Shown one piece after another: positions 1 to 10,621 of a stretch of 64,000 nucleotides of DNA (position 1 is its first letter; each line of letters opens with the position of its first letter). A program made the translations under genes and the position numbers. The DNA is from Dillenia suffruticosa. Lineage: Eukaryota; Streptophyta; Magnoliopsida; Dilleniales; Dilleniaceae. The notes under the pieces are model-generated. The model was not told the DNA's origin. It ran no database searches and saw only the letters and a list, made by a program, of their open reading frames with translations. Where the stretch lies: NCBI GenBank assembly GCA_033439265.1, contig JAVTVX010000015.1, forward strand, positions 20,947,947 to 21,011,946, given 5' to 3'.

Positions 1-539
1 GGTAGAGAAATAAATGGGCAAAGTCAGCTATTTGTTTTGAAAATGTCAGAACTGGGATTGAACTTTTGGTGTAATTTTTGAATTTTATGGAAGAACAATC
101 ATTTGGATATAATCAAAACAATTCTTGAATATAATAGAGGGATATTTAAAATTCAGAGGAAAATTATTTACTATTGATAAATATCAAAATTCATGAGAAT
201 TTGAAGTCTATTTTCAGGATAGTTGTTGAGCTTGTTACAGTAACTTTAGAGACTTTTTACTGCAGTTTGTTGAGTTTTAATGGTATCAAATAAAGCAGTA
301 ATTCAGCAGGTTTCAAAACAAAATAATAGTGGTCCAATGACAATCATCCTTGAGACTTCATAGCACCAAAAAAATCAAGAAAAAATTATGCATCATGAGA
401 TACAAAAAGAGCTTGTTGCTGTCATTTTCATTTACATATTCTGTAATCTTTTGATTAAACATTTGTGTAAGTTGTCTTCCATTATTGGACGAAACAATTT
501 TCATAGTGTGAAGACTAGAAGTCGACAAGTAGATGTACC
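1..539. other. Intergenic, no gene seen
   Basis: AT-rich sequence with many stops in all six frames. I see no coding region, RNA gene or clear repeat end. It may be old retroelement debris, but nothing specific supports that. Confidence 0.4.
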
Positions 540-1027
540 TGTTGTTTTGAATTATAGTGAAAACTAGCAGATTGCTAGATCCCGGCTTGTTTGGCTAAAA
601 AAAATGATGTAGGTATAAGGCCGAACCACTATAAGCCATATTTGTTTCCTTACTTTCTTTTTTAATTTTTACTATATATTCTATAAATTGACCATAAATT
701 CAATTAGATCTAATTGGAGTTAGAAAAAAATTTGAAAAATCAAATTTTAGAGAACCAATTCAACCCCCTTCTTAGTTGTCTTAGAGACCAACACATAACA
801 CCAAGAATTTTTATGTGAAAAACCCTCAAAATAAGGGGAAAATCATGGAATCCAGTCCAGTCAAAAATCCACTATACAACAAAGGGTACAACATAAGGTT
901 CACACTCTAGAATCTGCCTATAATCACAGATCTATATTCCAATGAACATTAGGGTACACACTCTAACGTATAAAACTTGTAATATGAGGAAATGGAAGAA
1001 GATAGACTCACAAAGTCATAGAACAAT
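540..1027. mobile_element. Degenerate copia-like LTR debris
   Basis: The stretch near 620-790 (a GCCGAACCAC motif, then AATTCAACCCCCTTCTTAG) and the stretch near 795-850 (rich in AAAACCCTCAAAATAAGGGG) look like the terminal parts of plant copia LTRs I know. No pair of LTRs, target duplication or coding domain is visible, so family and strand are uncertain. It reads as an old, broken fossil. Confidence 0.3.
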
Positions 1028-1252
1028 ATGAGGTTGGAATCACCAAGCAAACAAGCTGTGAAGAAAACACTAAATTTTCCCTTCACTTCTCCACCTTCGG
1101 TCACTCTTTTTCTCCTCTCTCTGTCTCCCTTTTTCCTTCTTACGAAAGACAGCAGCTTGCTGTTTTTTTTTTGTTTTTGTTTACTTTTTTTCTTTTCTCA
1201 TTCTCTAGAAGATGAAGCCAATCACATTTTCAAAGAAGCTCTTGGTTCCTTA

Positions 1253-1731
1253 TGTTGAAAGATCAAAGAAAGAACTCAAGAGATCTTGAAATATAACTCT
1301 GAATTTTATTGATGTAGAAAGCAAATAACATTTATAGTTTTGAACTTTTGTTCATGCCTTTGCTTGAATACATAGAAGCCTATTTATAGAAGAAGATGAG
1401 GGAGAGAATTAGAGAGCAAAAAAGAGAGAACAAGAGAGGGGTTAAGACCCCTCTCTACTAGCCGTTGGAGGCTGTCTCCAACGGCTAGAATTACTAGTCG
1501 TTGGACAGCTTCCAACGGCTAGGTTTGCCTAGCCGTTGGGGCCCAATTGGGCCCCCTTTGCTGGGCCAAAACGGGCCCTTTTGCTGGCCCGGGCTGGGCC
1601 CTTCGGGCCCCGGCCTGAATTCTGCGGGCCAGCCCGAATTAAGGCTCCATCCTTGAGAAGAACTTGTTGAACTCTTGGGAAGACCCTTTTTTAGAATGTG
1701 ATGATAGGTTAATTAATTCCTCTTTTCAACA
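1253..1731 (-). repeat. 3' LTR of the copia element
   Basis: 479-bp direct repeat matching 6385-6847 almost throughout. It carries several short inverted motifs around CTAGCCGTTGG and GC-rich GGGCCC palindromes. On the minus strand it has a TATAAATAGG promoter-like box and an AATAAA-type signal before its 3' end. Confidence 0.93.
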
Positions 1732-4628
1732 CTCCCCCTCAAGTTGGGTGCGTAGATATTTATAGTACCCAACTTGCCCATCATTTCTTGTAGGTGAGCT
1801 GCTGTTCCTCCTTTTGTGAAGATATCCGCTAGCTGATCTTCTCCTTTGACATGAGGAGTCACAATGAGTTTTTCTTCTACCTTTTGACGAATAAAATGAC
1901 AATCAACTTCTATGTGCTTGGTGCGTTCATGGAAGACCGGATTAGTGACAATGTGAATTGCTGATTGATTGTCACAATGGAGCTTGATTGGAGTGGAGAC
2001 TGTGAATCCTAGTTCTTCTACTAAATCCTTTAACCATACTATCTCGCTTGCACTAGCTGCCATGGCCCTATACTCAGCCTCTGCACTTGATCTAGACACA
2101 ACCCGCTGTTTTTTGCTCTTCCAAGCTACCAAGTTGCCTCCTACAAACATGCAATACCCAGTAGTAGACTTTCTATCGGTGGAGTCACCCGCCCAATCAG
2201 CGTCACAATACCCTTCAATGTTTGAACTTCCATTGTTCTTCATCCAAATGCCTAGCCCCGGGGATCCTTTGATATAATGAAGGATCCTTTCAGCTGCTCT
2301 CCAATGGCCTTTTGTTGGAGAGTACATGAATTGACTTACATAGCTAACGGCATATGCTATGTCTGGCCATGTGATGGTGAGGTAGATAAGTCTCCCAACC
2401 AACCTTTGATATCTTTCAATGTCTTCTAGAGGATCATTATCATCGGCTAAAGGACCGAAAGAGGAAACTGGACTGCAAACTGGTCTTGCTCCAAGCTTTC
2501 CTGTTTCCTGTAAAAGGTCAAGAGCATATTTTCTTTGGGAGAGAATTAGCCCATTGGGACAATAGGTTAACTCAATTCCTTGAAAATACTTTAGTTTTCC
2601 CAGATCTTTAAATTCAAATCTGGACTTTAAAAAATTTCTAACTAGGTTTATTTGATGCAAATCACTACCTGTGATGATAATGTCATCTACATAAACTAGT
2701 GCTATTGTGATATAATCATTAGTTTTTCTAATAAAGAGAGATGAATCACTATTGCATTTATGAAATCCATGACTAAGGAAAGTATGACTTAACTTTGCAT
2801 ACCAAACTCTTGGAGATTGTTTGAGACCATAAATTGCCTTATGAAGTTTGCATGCATTTCCTCCTTGAGATTGAAGACCCATTGGTATTTGCATGTAGAC
2901 TTCTTCTTCTAGATCTCCTTGGAGAAAAGCATTTGCTACATCCATTTGAAATAGGCTCCAACCGTGATTCACCGCAAGGGATAAGAGGACTCTAATAGTA
3001 TTCATTTTTGCAACCAGAGCATAGGTCTCCTTATAATCAATCCCATATGCTTGAGTATACCCTTTGTCTACTAGTCTTGCTTTGAATCGCTCAATTAATC
3101 CATCGCTTTTGTGCTTGATTTTGTATACCCGTTTACATCCTACGGCTTTCTTCCCTTTTGGTAGTGAAGTGATTTCCCATGTCTCATTCTTTGATAGAGC
3201 TTTTAGTTCCTCCTCCATTACTTTTCTCCATCTTGGATCCTTTGATGCCTCCTCAAATGACGTTGGTTCCACTTCTTTATCTAGATTACTCAAGAAAGCT
3301 TGGTTGTCCAAGGAAACATGTGAGGTGGTATAATAATCATAAATAGGATGGGAGGTTACCTTAGAGTTATAGAATACCCTTCGATTGACCCATTCGGATG
3401 GAGGAAGTCTAAGCCTGGTTGATCTTCTTAGTTGAGGTGGTGGTTCATCCGGTTCCTCCTCGATTTCAAGAGATTCCTCCTCGTTTGTTTTCCCCTCATT
3501 TGTATCACTTTCTCCCCCTGAAACAATTGGTTGTTCAGCCTCTAAAGCTTCTGAATTATCATCTTGAGAGTTATGGCTTGTTTCAGAGGTGGAGTTTCCT
3601 TCGGTTTGTTCAGCTTCTTGAGGAGGCGATATGAGGAAGTCCCAAGTGCTAGGAGGAATTTCAGTCTTTGGAGCTTCCTTTATTTCTTCATTTCCTACGA
3701 AATAGAACTCACTTTCTAAAAATATCACATCTTTTGATGTGTATGTTCGGTTAGTGGTAGGATCATAGCACCTATAGCCTTTTTCAAAGGCTGTATATCC
3801 AAGAAATATACACTTTTTCCCTCTATGTTCTAGTTTATTCCTTAAGTGCGTAGGAATGTGAATGTAACATGTGCAACCAAATATCCTAAGGTGAGAAATA
3901 TTTGGTTTCCTTCCTAGGAGAACCTCAAGGGGAGATTGCCCTTTTAAAACTTCGGTGGGCATAAGATTGATCACATGTACCGCGGTTTTAACCGTATCAC
4001 ACCAAAATTTCTTAGGCATATTTGCATAGAATATCATAGCTCTAGATATTTCAAGTATGTGTCTATTCTTCCTTTCTGCTACCCCATTTTGTTGGGGTGT
4101 GTAAACACATGACATTTGGTGTATAATGCTTTTGTCCTTAAGGTAATTTTTGAAATTAAGACTTGTAAACTCACCACTATGATCTGACCTTAGGACTTTT
4201 ATATTGGCATTATATAGTTTGGTTACATACTTCACATAGCTCTTGAGTGCTTCAAGAGCTTGGTCTCTGGTATTTAGAAGATACACCCATGTGTGCCTTG
4301 TTTTGTGATCAATGAAAGTAATGAAGTATTTGTAACCTAAGTGGGACATGATGGGTGAAGTCCAAATATCGGAATGAACTAAATCAAAAGGATTTTCATA
4401 TATTGTTTCTGAAATAGGATACATTGTTCGGGTTTCCTTTGCCAAAATACAAGCTTTACAATGTCTATTCTCAAATTTTAAAGTTGGGAATAGACGTTTT
4501 AAAGCTCGATCACTAGGATGTCCTAAGCGTCTATGCCAAAGAGATTGATCCTCCTTAACATGAGCTACATGTGCATTTTGTTCTTGATCCAAGTAATAAA
4601 GTCCTCTTCTAGAACCCTTGCCAATCAA
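1713..4628 (-). CDS. copia pol polyprotein (integrase, RT, RNase H)
   Basis: Open frame of 971 codons encoding the later part of a copia polyprotein. In order it shows the integrase zinc region (HRRLGHPSD, then CKAC), the integrase core (LVHSDIW near residue 85, PQQNGVAERKNRH near 180), the SPLEVLLGRKPNISHLRIFG segment, the reverse transcriptase (ARLVDKGYTQ, YVDDIIITGS) and RNase H (GYCDADWAGD, SRSSAEAEYRAM, HIEVDCHFIRQKV). It ends just inside the 3' LTR after the purine tract. The integrase-RT order assigns it to Ty1/copia. It is a transposon gene and not a host gene. The frame shown starts partway into the polyprotein. Confidence 0.92.
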   Translation of the reverse strand: MIGKGSRRGLYYLDQEQNAHVAHVKEDQSLWHRRLGHPSDRALKRLFPTLKFENRHCKACILAKETRTMYPISETIYENPFDLVHSDIWTSPIMSHLGYKYFITFIDHKTRHTWVYLLNTRDQALEALKSYVKYVTKLYNANIKVLRSDHSGEFTSLNFKNYLKDKSIIHQMSCVYTPQQNGVAERKNRHILEISRAMIFYANMPKKFWCDTVKTAVHVINLMPTEVLKGQSPLEVLLGRKPNISHLRIFGCTCYIHIPTHLRNKLEHRGKKCIFLGYTAFEKGYRCYDPTTNRTYTSKDVIFLESEFYFVGNEEIKEAPKTEIPPSTWDFLISPPQEAEQTEGNSTSETSHNSQDDNSEALEAEQPIVSGGESDTNEGKTNEEESLEIEEEPDEPPPQLRRSTRLRLPPSEWVNRRVFYNSKVTSHPIYDYYTTSHVSLDNQAFLSNLDKEVEPTSFEEASKDPRWRKVMEEELKALSKNETWEITSLPKGKKAVGCKRVYKIKHKSDGLIERFKARLVDKGYTQAYGIDYKETYALVAKMNTIRVLLSLAVNHGWSLFQMDVANAFLQGDLEEEVYMQIPMGLQSQGGNACKLHKAIYGLKQSPRVWYAKLSHTFLSHGFHKCNSDSSLFIRKTNDYITIALVYVDDIIITGSDLHQINLVRNFLKSRFEFKDLGKLKYFQGIELTYCPNGLILSQRKYALDLLQETGKLGARPVCSPVSSFGPLADDNDPLEDIERYQRLVGRLIYLTITWPDIAYAVSYVSQFMYSPTKGHWRAAERILHYIKGSPGLGIWMKNNGSSNIEGYCDADWAGDSTDRKSTTGYCMFVGGNLVAWKSKKQRVVSRSSAEAEYRAMAASASEIVWLKDLVEELGFTVSTPIKLHCDNQSAIHIVTNPVFHERTKHIEVDCHFIRQKVEEKLIVTPHVKGEDQLADIFTKGGTAAHLQEMMGKLGTINIYAPNLRGSVEKRN
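1732..1743 (-). other. Polypurine tract of the copia element
   Basis: On the minus strand the bases just before the 3' LTR read TTGAGGGGGAG, the usual primer for plus-strand DNA synthesis in copia elements. Confidence 0.85.
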
Positions 4629-4886
4629 TTGATTCGACTTGAGGTCCTGAAAAGAGATATTATTGGGGTCAAAAACAACTCTACACTTTTGATCCTTGGT
4701 GATCTTGCTAATGGATAGTAGGTTTGAGGTAAGTTTGGGGACATATAAAGCCTTAGTTGGTTTTCAAAAAATGTCAACTTCCCCAACTTGATTTACTCTC
4801 AAATCTTGTCCATTTGCAACTCAAATAGTCATATGGTTTGGAAGGTTTTCAAATCTCTTTATTTTTGCTCTATCCTGAACCATATG

Positions 4887-5315
4887 TGTTGAAATAAAGC
4901 ACAATTAAGGCATTTGGTTGTCCCAATCCAGTAAACTTTGTACTCTTAGAACAAGACCCAAATGTAAAGTAAAAAGGGAGGCAATGTAATGGGCCCTAAA
5001 TGGATCTAGCCCACGGGTTTCGGGCTGGGCCCAAAGGGCCCACCCCGGGCCAGCAAAATTGGGGGCCAAAGGCCCCCTACAGCTAGTAAAAGAACTAGCC
5101 GTTAGGTCCAACGGATAGAGAGGGCAATGCCCTCTCTTCCCCTCTCATTTTCTCCTCTCAACTCTCTTTCTCTTCTTCTATAAATAGGACAGCTAGTTGC
5201 TTTTAAAATGTATGAAAAAATGCCTTCAACCTCTTGTATGTTCTCTTTGAAACATCAATAAAGTACTTGAAGTTCTTATTCATTTCTCATTGCTTGCTTC
5301 TTTGGAATTTCAACA
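4887..5315 (+). mobile_element. Solo LTR nested in the copia element
   Basis: 429-bp LTR starting TGTTGAAAT and ending TTTCAACA, flanked on both sides by the target duplication ATATG (4882-4886 and 5316-5320). It lies in the opposite orientation to its host. It shares the layout of the host LTR: GGGCCC-rich palindromes, CTAGCCGTT motifs, a TATAAATAGG box near 5182 and AATAAAG near 5257. It is therefore probably the LTR of a related copia family. No internal region is present, as expected after LTR-LTR recombination. Confidence 0.9.
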
Positions 5316-6385
5316 ATATGACATTCGGTTCCCGAATCAATGAGAAAATTTTCAGAATTTAAATATGAGAAGGGTTCTTGATTTTTACCTGATGAAGGAG
5401 CTATTTGTTGAAGCTTTTGTGCAACCTCATTTAGTTGAGTTTGGAGTGCAGCAAAGTCAGCCAAGGATGGTGCTTGAACCTTTACGAATTGGGCAGCAGC
5501 TTGCTGTCCTGAACCGAATCCGTTTGGAGCTCCTTGCTGGTCCCTTTGCCTGAATACTTTGGGCTTTAGTTGGGGATGCAAGAGCCAGCATTTATCCTTT
5601 GAATGACCTCTTTTCTTACAATGAGAACATATCTCATTTCTCCTTTGAGTTTGATTCACTTTGGCAGCAACTACTTCATTTGTAGAGGCAATGAATGCTT
5701 GAGCTTCCAATTTTTGCTTAGAGCTTTCTTCCAATCTAATGCTCACTTCAGCACTTTGAATCATATTTTGGACTTCCCCAAATGATGGAAAGTCCTTCAT
5801 TCGAAGAATTTCTTGCCTTAGATGAGAATATGAATCATCTAGACCCATGAGAATACCAAATATTTTATCTTCTTCTCTTCTTTTTTGAATGACCTTGAAG
5901 TCTATGGAATCTGGCCGTAAAGTAATCAGCTCATTCCAAGCATCTGAATACTCCCCAAAGTATTGAGGAAGAGATTTACCTTCCTTTTTTATGGAAGCAA
6001 TTTGTCTCTTAAGCTCAAAGATTCTCCCAAGGTTGGATTCCAAGCCATAGAGAGAGAACATTTCATCCCACAAAATTTTTGCATTTGGGGCGCATGACAC
6101 CATTGCTTTGTGAGTTTCATCTAGAGAGTTAGGGAGAAGAACAAATACATGATCATCCCTTTTCTTCCATTCTCGAAAGGATGGATCTGTTTCTTCAAGT
6201 GGATCATCAAGAACATGACTCTCTAGGTTGTGAAGGTTGAGTGCCCTCTTCATTACATTTGCCCATTGATAGTAATTCCCCCCTTTCAATTGGATAGAGG
6301 ATATACTTTGTACTTGGGAAAAGTTTATGGAAGGAGGAGGGTCACCCAACCTTGAAGAGGATGGGATCGTTTGCTCTGATACCAT
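5276..6385 (-). CDS. copia gag (UBN2-type) polyprotein start
   Basis: 369-codon frame starting just inside the 5' LTR at the primer site. The sequence around LKGGNYYQWANVMKRALN and the stretch to about residue 240 are a copia capsid (UBN2/gag) domain. A CCHC zinc knuckle (CSHCKKRGHSKDKCW) lies near residue 250. Close to the end is the aspartic protease start motif (LIDSGTECHIV). The last part of the open frame lies in the inserted solo LTR. Confidence 0.9.
   Translation of the reverse strand: MVSEQTIPSSSRLGDPPPSINFSQVQSISSIQLKGGNYYQWANVMKRALNLHNLESHVLDDPLEETDPSFREWKKRDDHVFVLLPNSLDETHKAMVSCAPNAKILWDEMFSLYGLESNLGRIFELKRQIASIKKEGKSLPQYFGEYSDAWNELITLRPDSIDFKVIQKRREEDKIFGILMGLDDSYSHLRQEILRMKDFPSFGEVQNMIQSAEVSIRLEESSKQKLEAQAFIASTNEVVAAKVNQTQRRNEICSHCKKRGHSKDKCWLLHPQLKPKVFRQRDQQGAPNGFGSGQQAAAQFVKVQAPSLADFAALQTQLNEVAQKLQQIAPSSGKNQEPFSYLNSENFLIDSGTECHIVEIPKKQAMRNE
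6373..6384 (-). other. Primer binding site, initiator-Met tRNA type
   Basis: Reading the minus strand directly after the 5' LTR gives TGGTATCAGAGC, the plant primer site complementary to initiator methionine tRNA. Confidence 0.93.
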
Positions 6386-6847
6386 GTTGAAAGATTAAAG
6401 AAAGAACTCAAGAGATCTTGAAATATAACTCTGAATTTTATTGAAATAGAAAGCAAATAACATTCATAGTTTTGAACTTTTATTCATGCCTTTGTTTGAA
6501 TACATAGAAGTCTAATTATAGAAGAAGATGAGGGAGAGAATTAGAGAGCAAAAAGAGAGAACAAGAGAGGGGTTAAGACCCCTCTCTACTAGCCGTTGGA
6601 GGCTGTCTCCAACGGCTAGAATTACTAGCCGTTGGACAGCTTCCAACGGCTAGGTTTGCCTAGCCGTTGGGGCCCAATTGGGCCCCCTTTGCTGGGCCAA
6701 AACGGGCCCTTTTGCTGGCCCGGGCTGGGCCTGAATTCTGCGGGCCAGCCCGAATTAAGGCTCCATCCTTGAGAAGAACTTGTTGAACTCTTGGGAAGAC
6801 CCTTTTTTAGAATGTGATGATAGGTTGATTAATTCCTCTTTTCAACA
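6385..6847 (-). repeat. 5' LTR of the copia element
   Basis: 463-bp partner of 1253-1731, same termini, slightly shorter by one GC-rich segment. Confidence 0.93.
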
Positions 6848-7004
6848 GAGTAATCATTTGCAATGGTATACCAGTCAATCAATGGTTGATCAGATGGATT
6901 AACCTAAGTCCAGAAGAGTCTACATGGGAGGACATGGATTTTATTCGGTCCCAATTTCCAGACTTTAAGCCTTGAGGCCAAGGCTTTCGAAGAAGGGAAG
7001 AAAT
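6848..7004 (+). mobile_element. Chromovirus (Ty3/gypsy) integrase chromodomain remnant
   Basis: Reading forward, the sequence encodes VNQWLIRWINLSPEESTWED followed by an FIRSQFPDF segment. This is the chromodomain at the C-terminus of chromovirus integrases. A purine-rich run (GAAGAAGGGAAGAAAT) sits directly before the following LTR. Only the end of the element survives. The copia element abuts it at 6847. Broken fossil. Confidence 0.85.
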
Positions 7005-7305
7005 TGTAACAGCAACAGTGAGAAATTTGAAGGAAACAGCTAGTAAGGGAAGCAAGGAATGTCAGTTAGGATAACCAAAATCAGTTGTAACTAGTTGAGA
7101 AAGTTAGGCAATTAGTTAGTTCCAAGGAATGTCAGTTAGGATAACCAAAATTAGTTGTAGTTAGTTGAGCAAGTTAGGCAGTTAGTTAGTTCTAGTTAGT
7201 TAGTTCATCTTTGCACAATGTAATAAAAGGGGACCTGTATCAACCAAGAACAGCAGCAAAGAGTATTCTGTTGAAATCTCATTCTTCTTTCTTTCTCTCT
7301 CTCTC

Positions 7306-7351
<46 letters not shown>

Positions 7352-7523
7352 CTTCTCTCCTTCTGCCTCTTCTTAGCTCTCCTTCATCGTTACTACAATC
7401 TCTCATCTCCAGTCATCTCAAGTTTCAAACGTATTTGACAGAACTTAGATTCCTGCAGACTGAGGCAATCGAGTTGAGTCTCTGCAATCTGAGTCTTGCG
7501 CATTTGGAAGTTAATTCATAACA
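7005..7523 (+). repeat. 3' LTR of the chromovirus remnant
   Basis: Begins TGTAACAGCAACAG just after the purine tract and ends near TTCATAACA. It contains a duplicated segment of about 70 bp (AAGGAATGTCAGTTAGGATA at about 7050 and about 7123), a TAATAAAAGGGG promoter-like region near 7220 and a long CT run. No partner LTR lies in the window. Confidence 0.7.
7291..7350. repeat. (CT)n microsatellite
   Basis: About 60 bp of nearly pure CT dinucleotide inside the chromovirus LTR. The two spurious open frames here come from this repeat. Confidence 0.95.
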
Positions 7524-7959
7524 ACTAGTTCATAAATAACTAGAGTTGGGCGCATTCAAAAAACTCATAGAACCTGTGAACCAAATCGAACTTTGCAACT
7601 CGACCTTGAAAATTAGGTCAATTAAGCTTAAAATCAGCTTCAGCTTGAATTACACAAAAAAAAATTTAAATTATAAGTTCAATCTCATAATTTAGAGATA
7701 GATTAAGTGAATTGAACGAATCTGATTTATAAGTTCAATTTTAATTAATCTGAACCCAATGATATATGGCCCCAAGGCCCATTACCAAAAAGATCAAAAC
7801 CTTACCCTGGGTCCATTAAACCAAATGCACCCACAACTCCTCGGTCCCCTATCAACCCTCTATTGAATTCTACCTGATTGTCGATCCTTGACTATTTGCC
7901 CAATGTGCGGTAGGCATACTAAACCCGTTCCCTCACACGATCGGACAACAAAAAATCAT

Positions 7960-8572
7960 CATCGTTACCATTGAGTACTTCACCAAGTGGGTAAAAGCAG
8001 AGCCATTGGCCCATATCACAACCGGAAAGATACCGAAGTTATCTGGTCATCGATAATCACAAAATTTGGGCTACCTCGCTTCTTAATTACCGATGGTGGA
8101 AAGTAATTTGATAACAGGTAGTTCAAAGAATTCTGTGATAAGTTAGAAATTCAACATCTGTTGACATCAGTCACCTATTCCTAATGCAATGGCCTCGCTG
8201 AGATAACAAACCGAACAATTCTACAAGGGCTCAAAACCATGCTGGACAAAGCGAAAGGTCATTGGGCAGACGAACTCTATGGGATTCTTTGGCATACCTT
8301 ACTATGCTAAGAAAGGCTATTGGGGAAACGCCCTTTAGCCTAACATACATGTCAGAAGCAATACCACCCATAAAAATAGGAATTTACTCCCTACGGGTAG
8401 AATTGTACCAAACGAGTTCGCCCTACGGGAACAACTAGACTTCCTATCAAAATTAAGGGACATTGTATCTACTCTATGGTGGCCTACCAACAACAAATAG
8501 CTTGGTACTACAACAAGAGGGTCAAGCCTAAAGCATTCAAACCCAGAAATCTGATAATCCGAAGAGTGAAAG
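7960..8572 (+). pseudogene. Tat-type integrase core, upstream piece
   Basis: Forward reading shows IEYFTKWVKAEPLAHITTGK, then IITKFGLPRFLITDGG, then FCDKLEIQHLLTSVTYS and MLDKAKGHWADELYGILWHT. These are standard segments of the integrase catalytic core and following region in Tat-lineage gypsy elements. The reading is interrupted in many places. The piece is cut at 8572 by the nested element. Confidence 0.85.
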
Positions 8573-9350
8573 TGATGTGAACCGTTGGGTATAAAAACCC
8601 TAGAACCCACAAACAAGTTAATTTAGCCCAAAAATCGTCCCAACGAATTATTTGAACCGGTGGAATTAAAACCTCAACCCTTGCCCTAAAGGAGGAAGAA
8701 CCTAAGGTATATAACCTTAGACCCGTTTCTCACTAGATCAAGAATCTTGGTATAAAGATAGAATGAATGACGCCACAATCTAGATGGTTCAAAACCTAGA
8801 TTGATAAGTCAAAGAACTAAACAAGACTCCTATCTTGAATAAGTTCAAAGTTCTCAAAAGAACAAAATCTGTGTGAAAAATCCTCACAATTTTATTAATT
8901 CTCTCCAAAGTGTTGTCTTTTACACAATATATAATGGCTTATTTATAGGTTAAAGGTAAAAACATAATTGGTAACTAAAAATTTAGTAACTCCCTAAATA
9001 ATAAAAAATTAGGAAACTAAAACATAAGTTATAAAAATAAAAATTAAAATTAGGAAACTGAATAAACCAAACTATTTTGACCAAGTTTTGCTGCTATTTT
9101 TCTTTATTTTCGTCATCCCTTTGTCTTGGATAGTTTTGGGCCTTTTATTCTTCCAACTGGGCTTGTATGAGCATAATTAAGGCCCCTTTTGATTCTTCAT
9201 TCATTTGGGTTTCAATTTCTTATTGTAAAACCCTCTGAATTAAGTTATTCAATACTTTTTTTTATCCTTTTAACTCGAACTTTTGTAACCGGCCCAAATG
9301 AAACTTGAGTTGAATCTTGTAAATTTCTTGCAATCTTGATGATCACATCA
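8573..9350 (-). repeat. 3' LTR of the 2-kb non-autonomous element
   Basis: 778-bp direct repeat partner of 9842-10621, with TG...CA ends. Confidence 0.9.
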
Positions 9351-9841
9351 TTCCTCCTTCTTGACAACGATTTGTCCCCAAATCGTCACGTGTGTTAAAA
9401 TGCATCCGCAACCGCATTTTGCTCGGGAAAAGTCTTAATGAATTCAATCCATCAACCATGTCTCTTACCATCTTAATGAATTAACAACTCTTTGAAATTA
9501 ACTCAAAAAAATAATTGTCTTGTGAAATTAAAAAAAAAAAAGAATAACAAGAAAAATAAAGAAGGAAAATAAGTGAGAAATAAGGAAAGTCACAAATTTG
9601 GAAAAATTCCAAATTAAGAAAGAAACAAATATGGAATGAATTAAATAAAAAAGGTGAATAAAGAAAAAAAATAAGGAAGGTGAACAAATAAGGAAAAAAG
9701 AAGAAATAAAGAAGGAACAACAAAAGAAAAGAAAAAAATTGGAAGTTACCTTTGTTTTATGAAAAATTATAGACAAATATGAACAATTATAGACAAGTAT
9801 GAACAATTCGAAGGGTAACCCGAAATTGCTCTGATACCAAC

Positions 9842-10621
9842 TGATGTGAACCCGTTGGGTATAAAAACTCTAGAACCCACGAACAAGTTAATTTAGCCCA
9901 AAAATCGTCCCAACGAATTATTTGAACCGGTGGAATTAAAAACATCAACTCTTGCCCTAAAGGAGGAAGAATTTAAGGTATATGACCTTAGACCCGTTTC
10001 TCACTAGATCAAGAACCTTGGTATAAAGATGGAATGAATGACGCCACAATCTAGATGGTTCGAAACCTAGATTGATAAGTCAAAGAACTAAACAAGACTC
10101 CTATCTTGAATAAGTTCAAAGTTCTCAAAAGAACAAAATCTATGTGAAAAATCCTCATAATTTTATTAATTCTCTCCAAAGTGTTGTCTTTTACACAATG
10201 TATAATGGCCTATTTATAGCCTAAAGGTAAAAACATAATTGGTAACTAAAAATTTAGTAACTCCCTAAACAATAAAAAATTAGGAAATTAAAACATAAGT
10301 TACAAAAATAAAAATTAAAATTAGGAAACTGAATAAACCAAACTATTTTGACCAAGTTTTGCTGCTATTTTTCTTTATTTTCGTCCTCCCTTTGTCTCGG
10401 ATAGTTTTGGGCCTTTTATTCTTCCAACTGGTCTTGTATGAGCATAATTAAGACCCTTTTTGGTTCTTCATTCATTTGGGTTTCAATTTCTTATTGTAAA
10501 ACCCTCTGAATTAAGTTATTCAATACTTTTTTTGATCCTTTTAACTCGAATTTTTGTAACCGGGCCAAATGAAACTTGAGTTGAATCTTGTAAATTTCTT
10601 ACAGTCTTGATGATCACATCA
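9842..10621 (-). repeat. 5' LTR of the 2-kb non-autonomous element
   Basis: 780-bp direct repeat partner of 8573-9350. The initiator-Met primer site on the minus strand lies directly to its left. Confidence 0.9.

Larger units (their letters stand above)
1253..6847 (-). mobile_element. Ty1/copia retrotransposon, recent fossil with nested solo LTR
   Basis: LTR element on the minus strand with two LTRs starting TGTTGAAA and ending TTTCAACA, an initiator-Met tRNA primer site inside the 5' LTR, a purine tract inside the 3' LTR, a gag frame and a pol frame in copia order (gag, protease, integrase, reverse transcriptase, RNase H). By eye the LTRs differ by about a dozen substitutions plus one short length difference, roughly 2-3%, which suggests insertion within the last few million years. 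A related solo LTR has inserted between gag and pol. Apart from that insertion it looks mostly whole, with perhaps one or two breaks. The 5 bases beyond each end do not match, so no target duplication is visible. The right flank is a gypsy chromodomain and the left flank is not. Confidence 0.93.
8573..10621 (-). mobile_element. Non-autonomous LTR retrotransposon, ~2 kb, nested in the Tat remnant
   Basis: Two LTRs of about 780 bp (8573-9350 and 9842-10621), starting TGATGTGAAC and ending GATCACATCA, flank only about 490 bp. On the minus strand a TGGTATCAGAGC primer site follows the 5' LTR after two bases (near 9828-9839), and a purine tract AAGAAGGAGGAA precedes the 3' LTR (near 9351-9363). 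The bases before that tract read like the extreme C-terminus of a gypsy pol, so it is probably an internally deleted chromovirus. The flanks GAAAG and AAAAG form a target duplication with one mismatch. The LTRs differ by about 4% by eye, so it is older than the copia element. It codes for nothing. Confidence 0.9.

Noticed and set aside
7200-7438. Open frames on both strands across 7200-7438
   Set aside because: They come from the CT microsatellite (Ser-Leu and Arg-Glu repeats).
9481-9806. Two Phe/Leu-rich minus-strand open frames
   Set aside because: They lie in the purine-rich interior of the non-autonomous LTR element and reflect its base composition.
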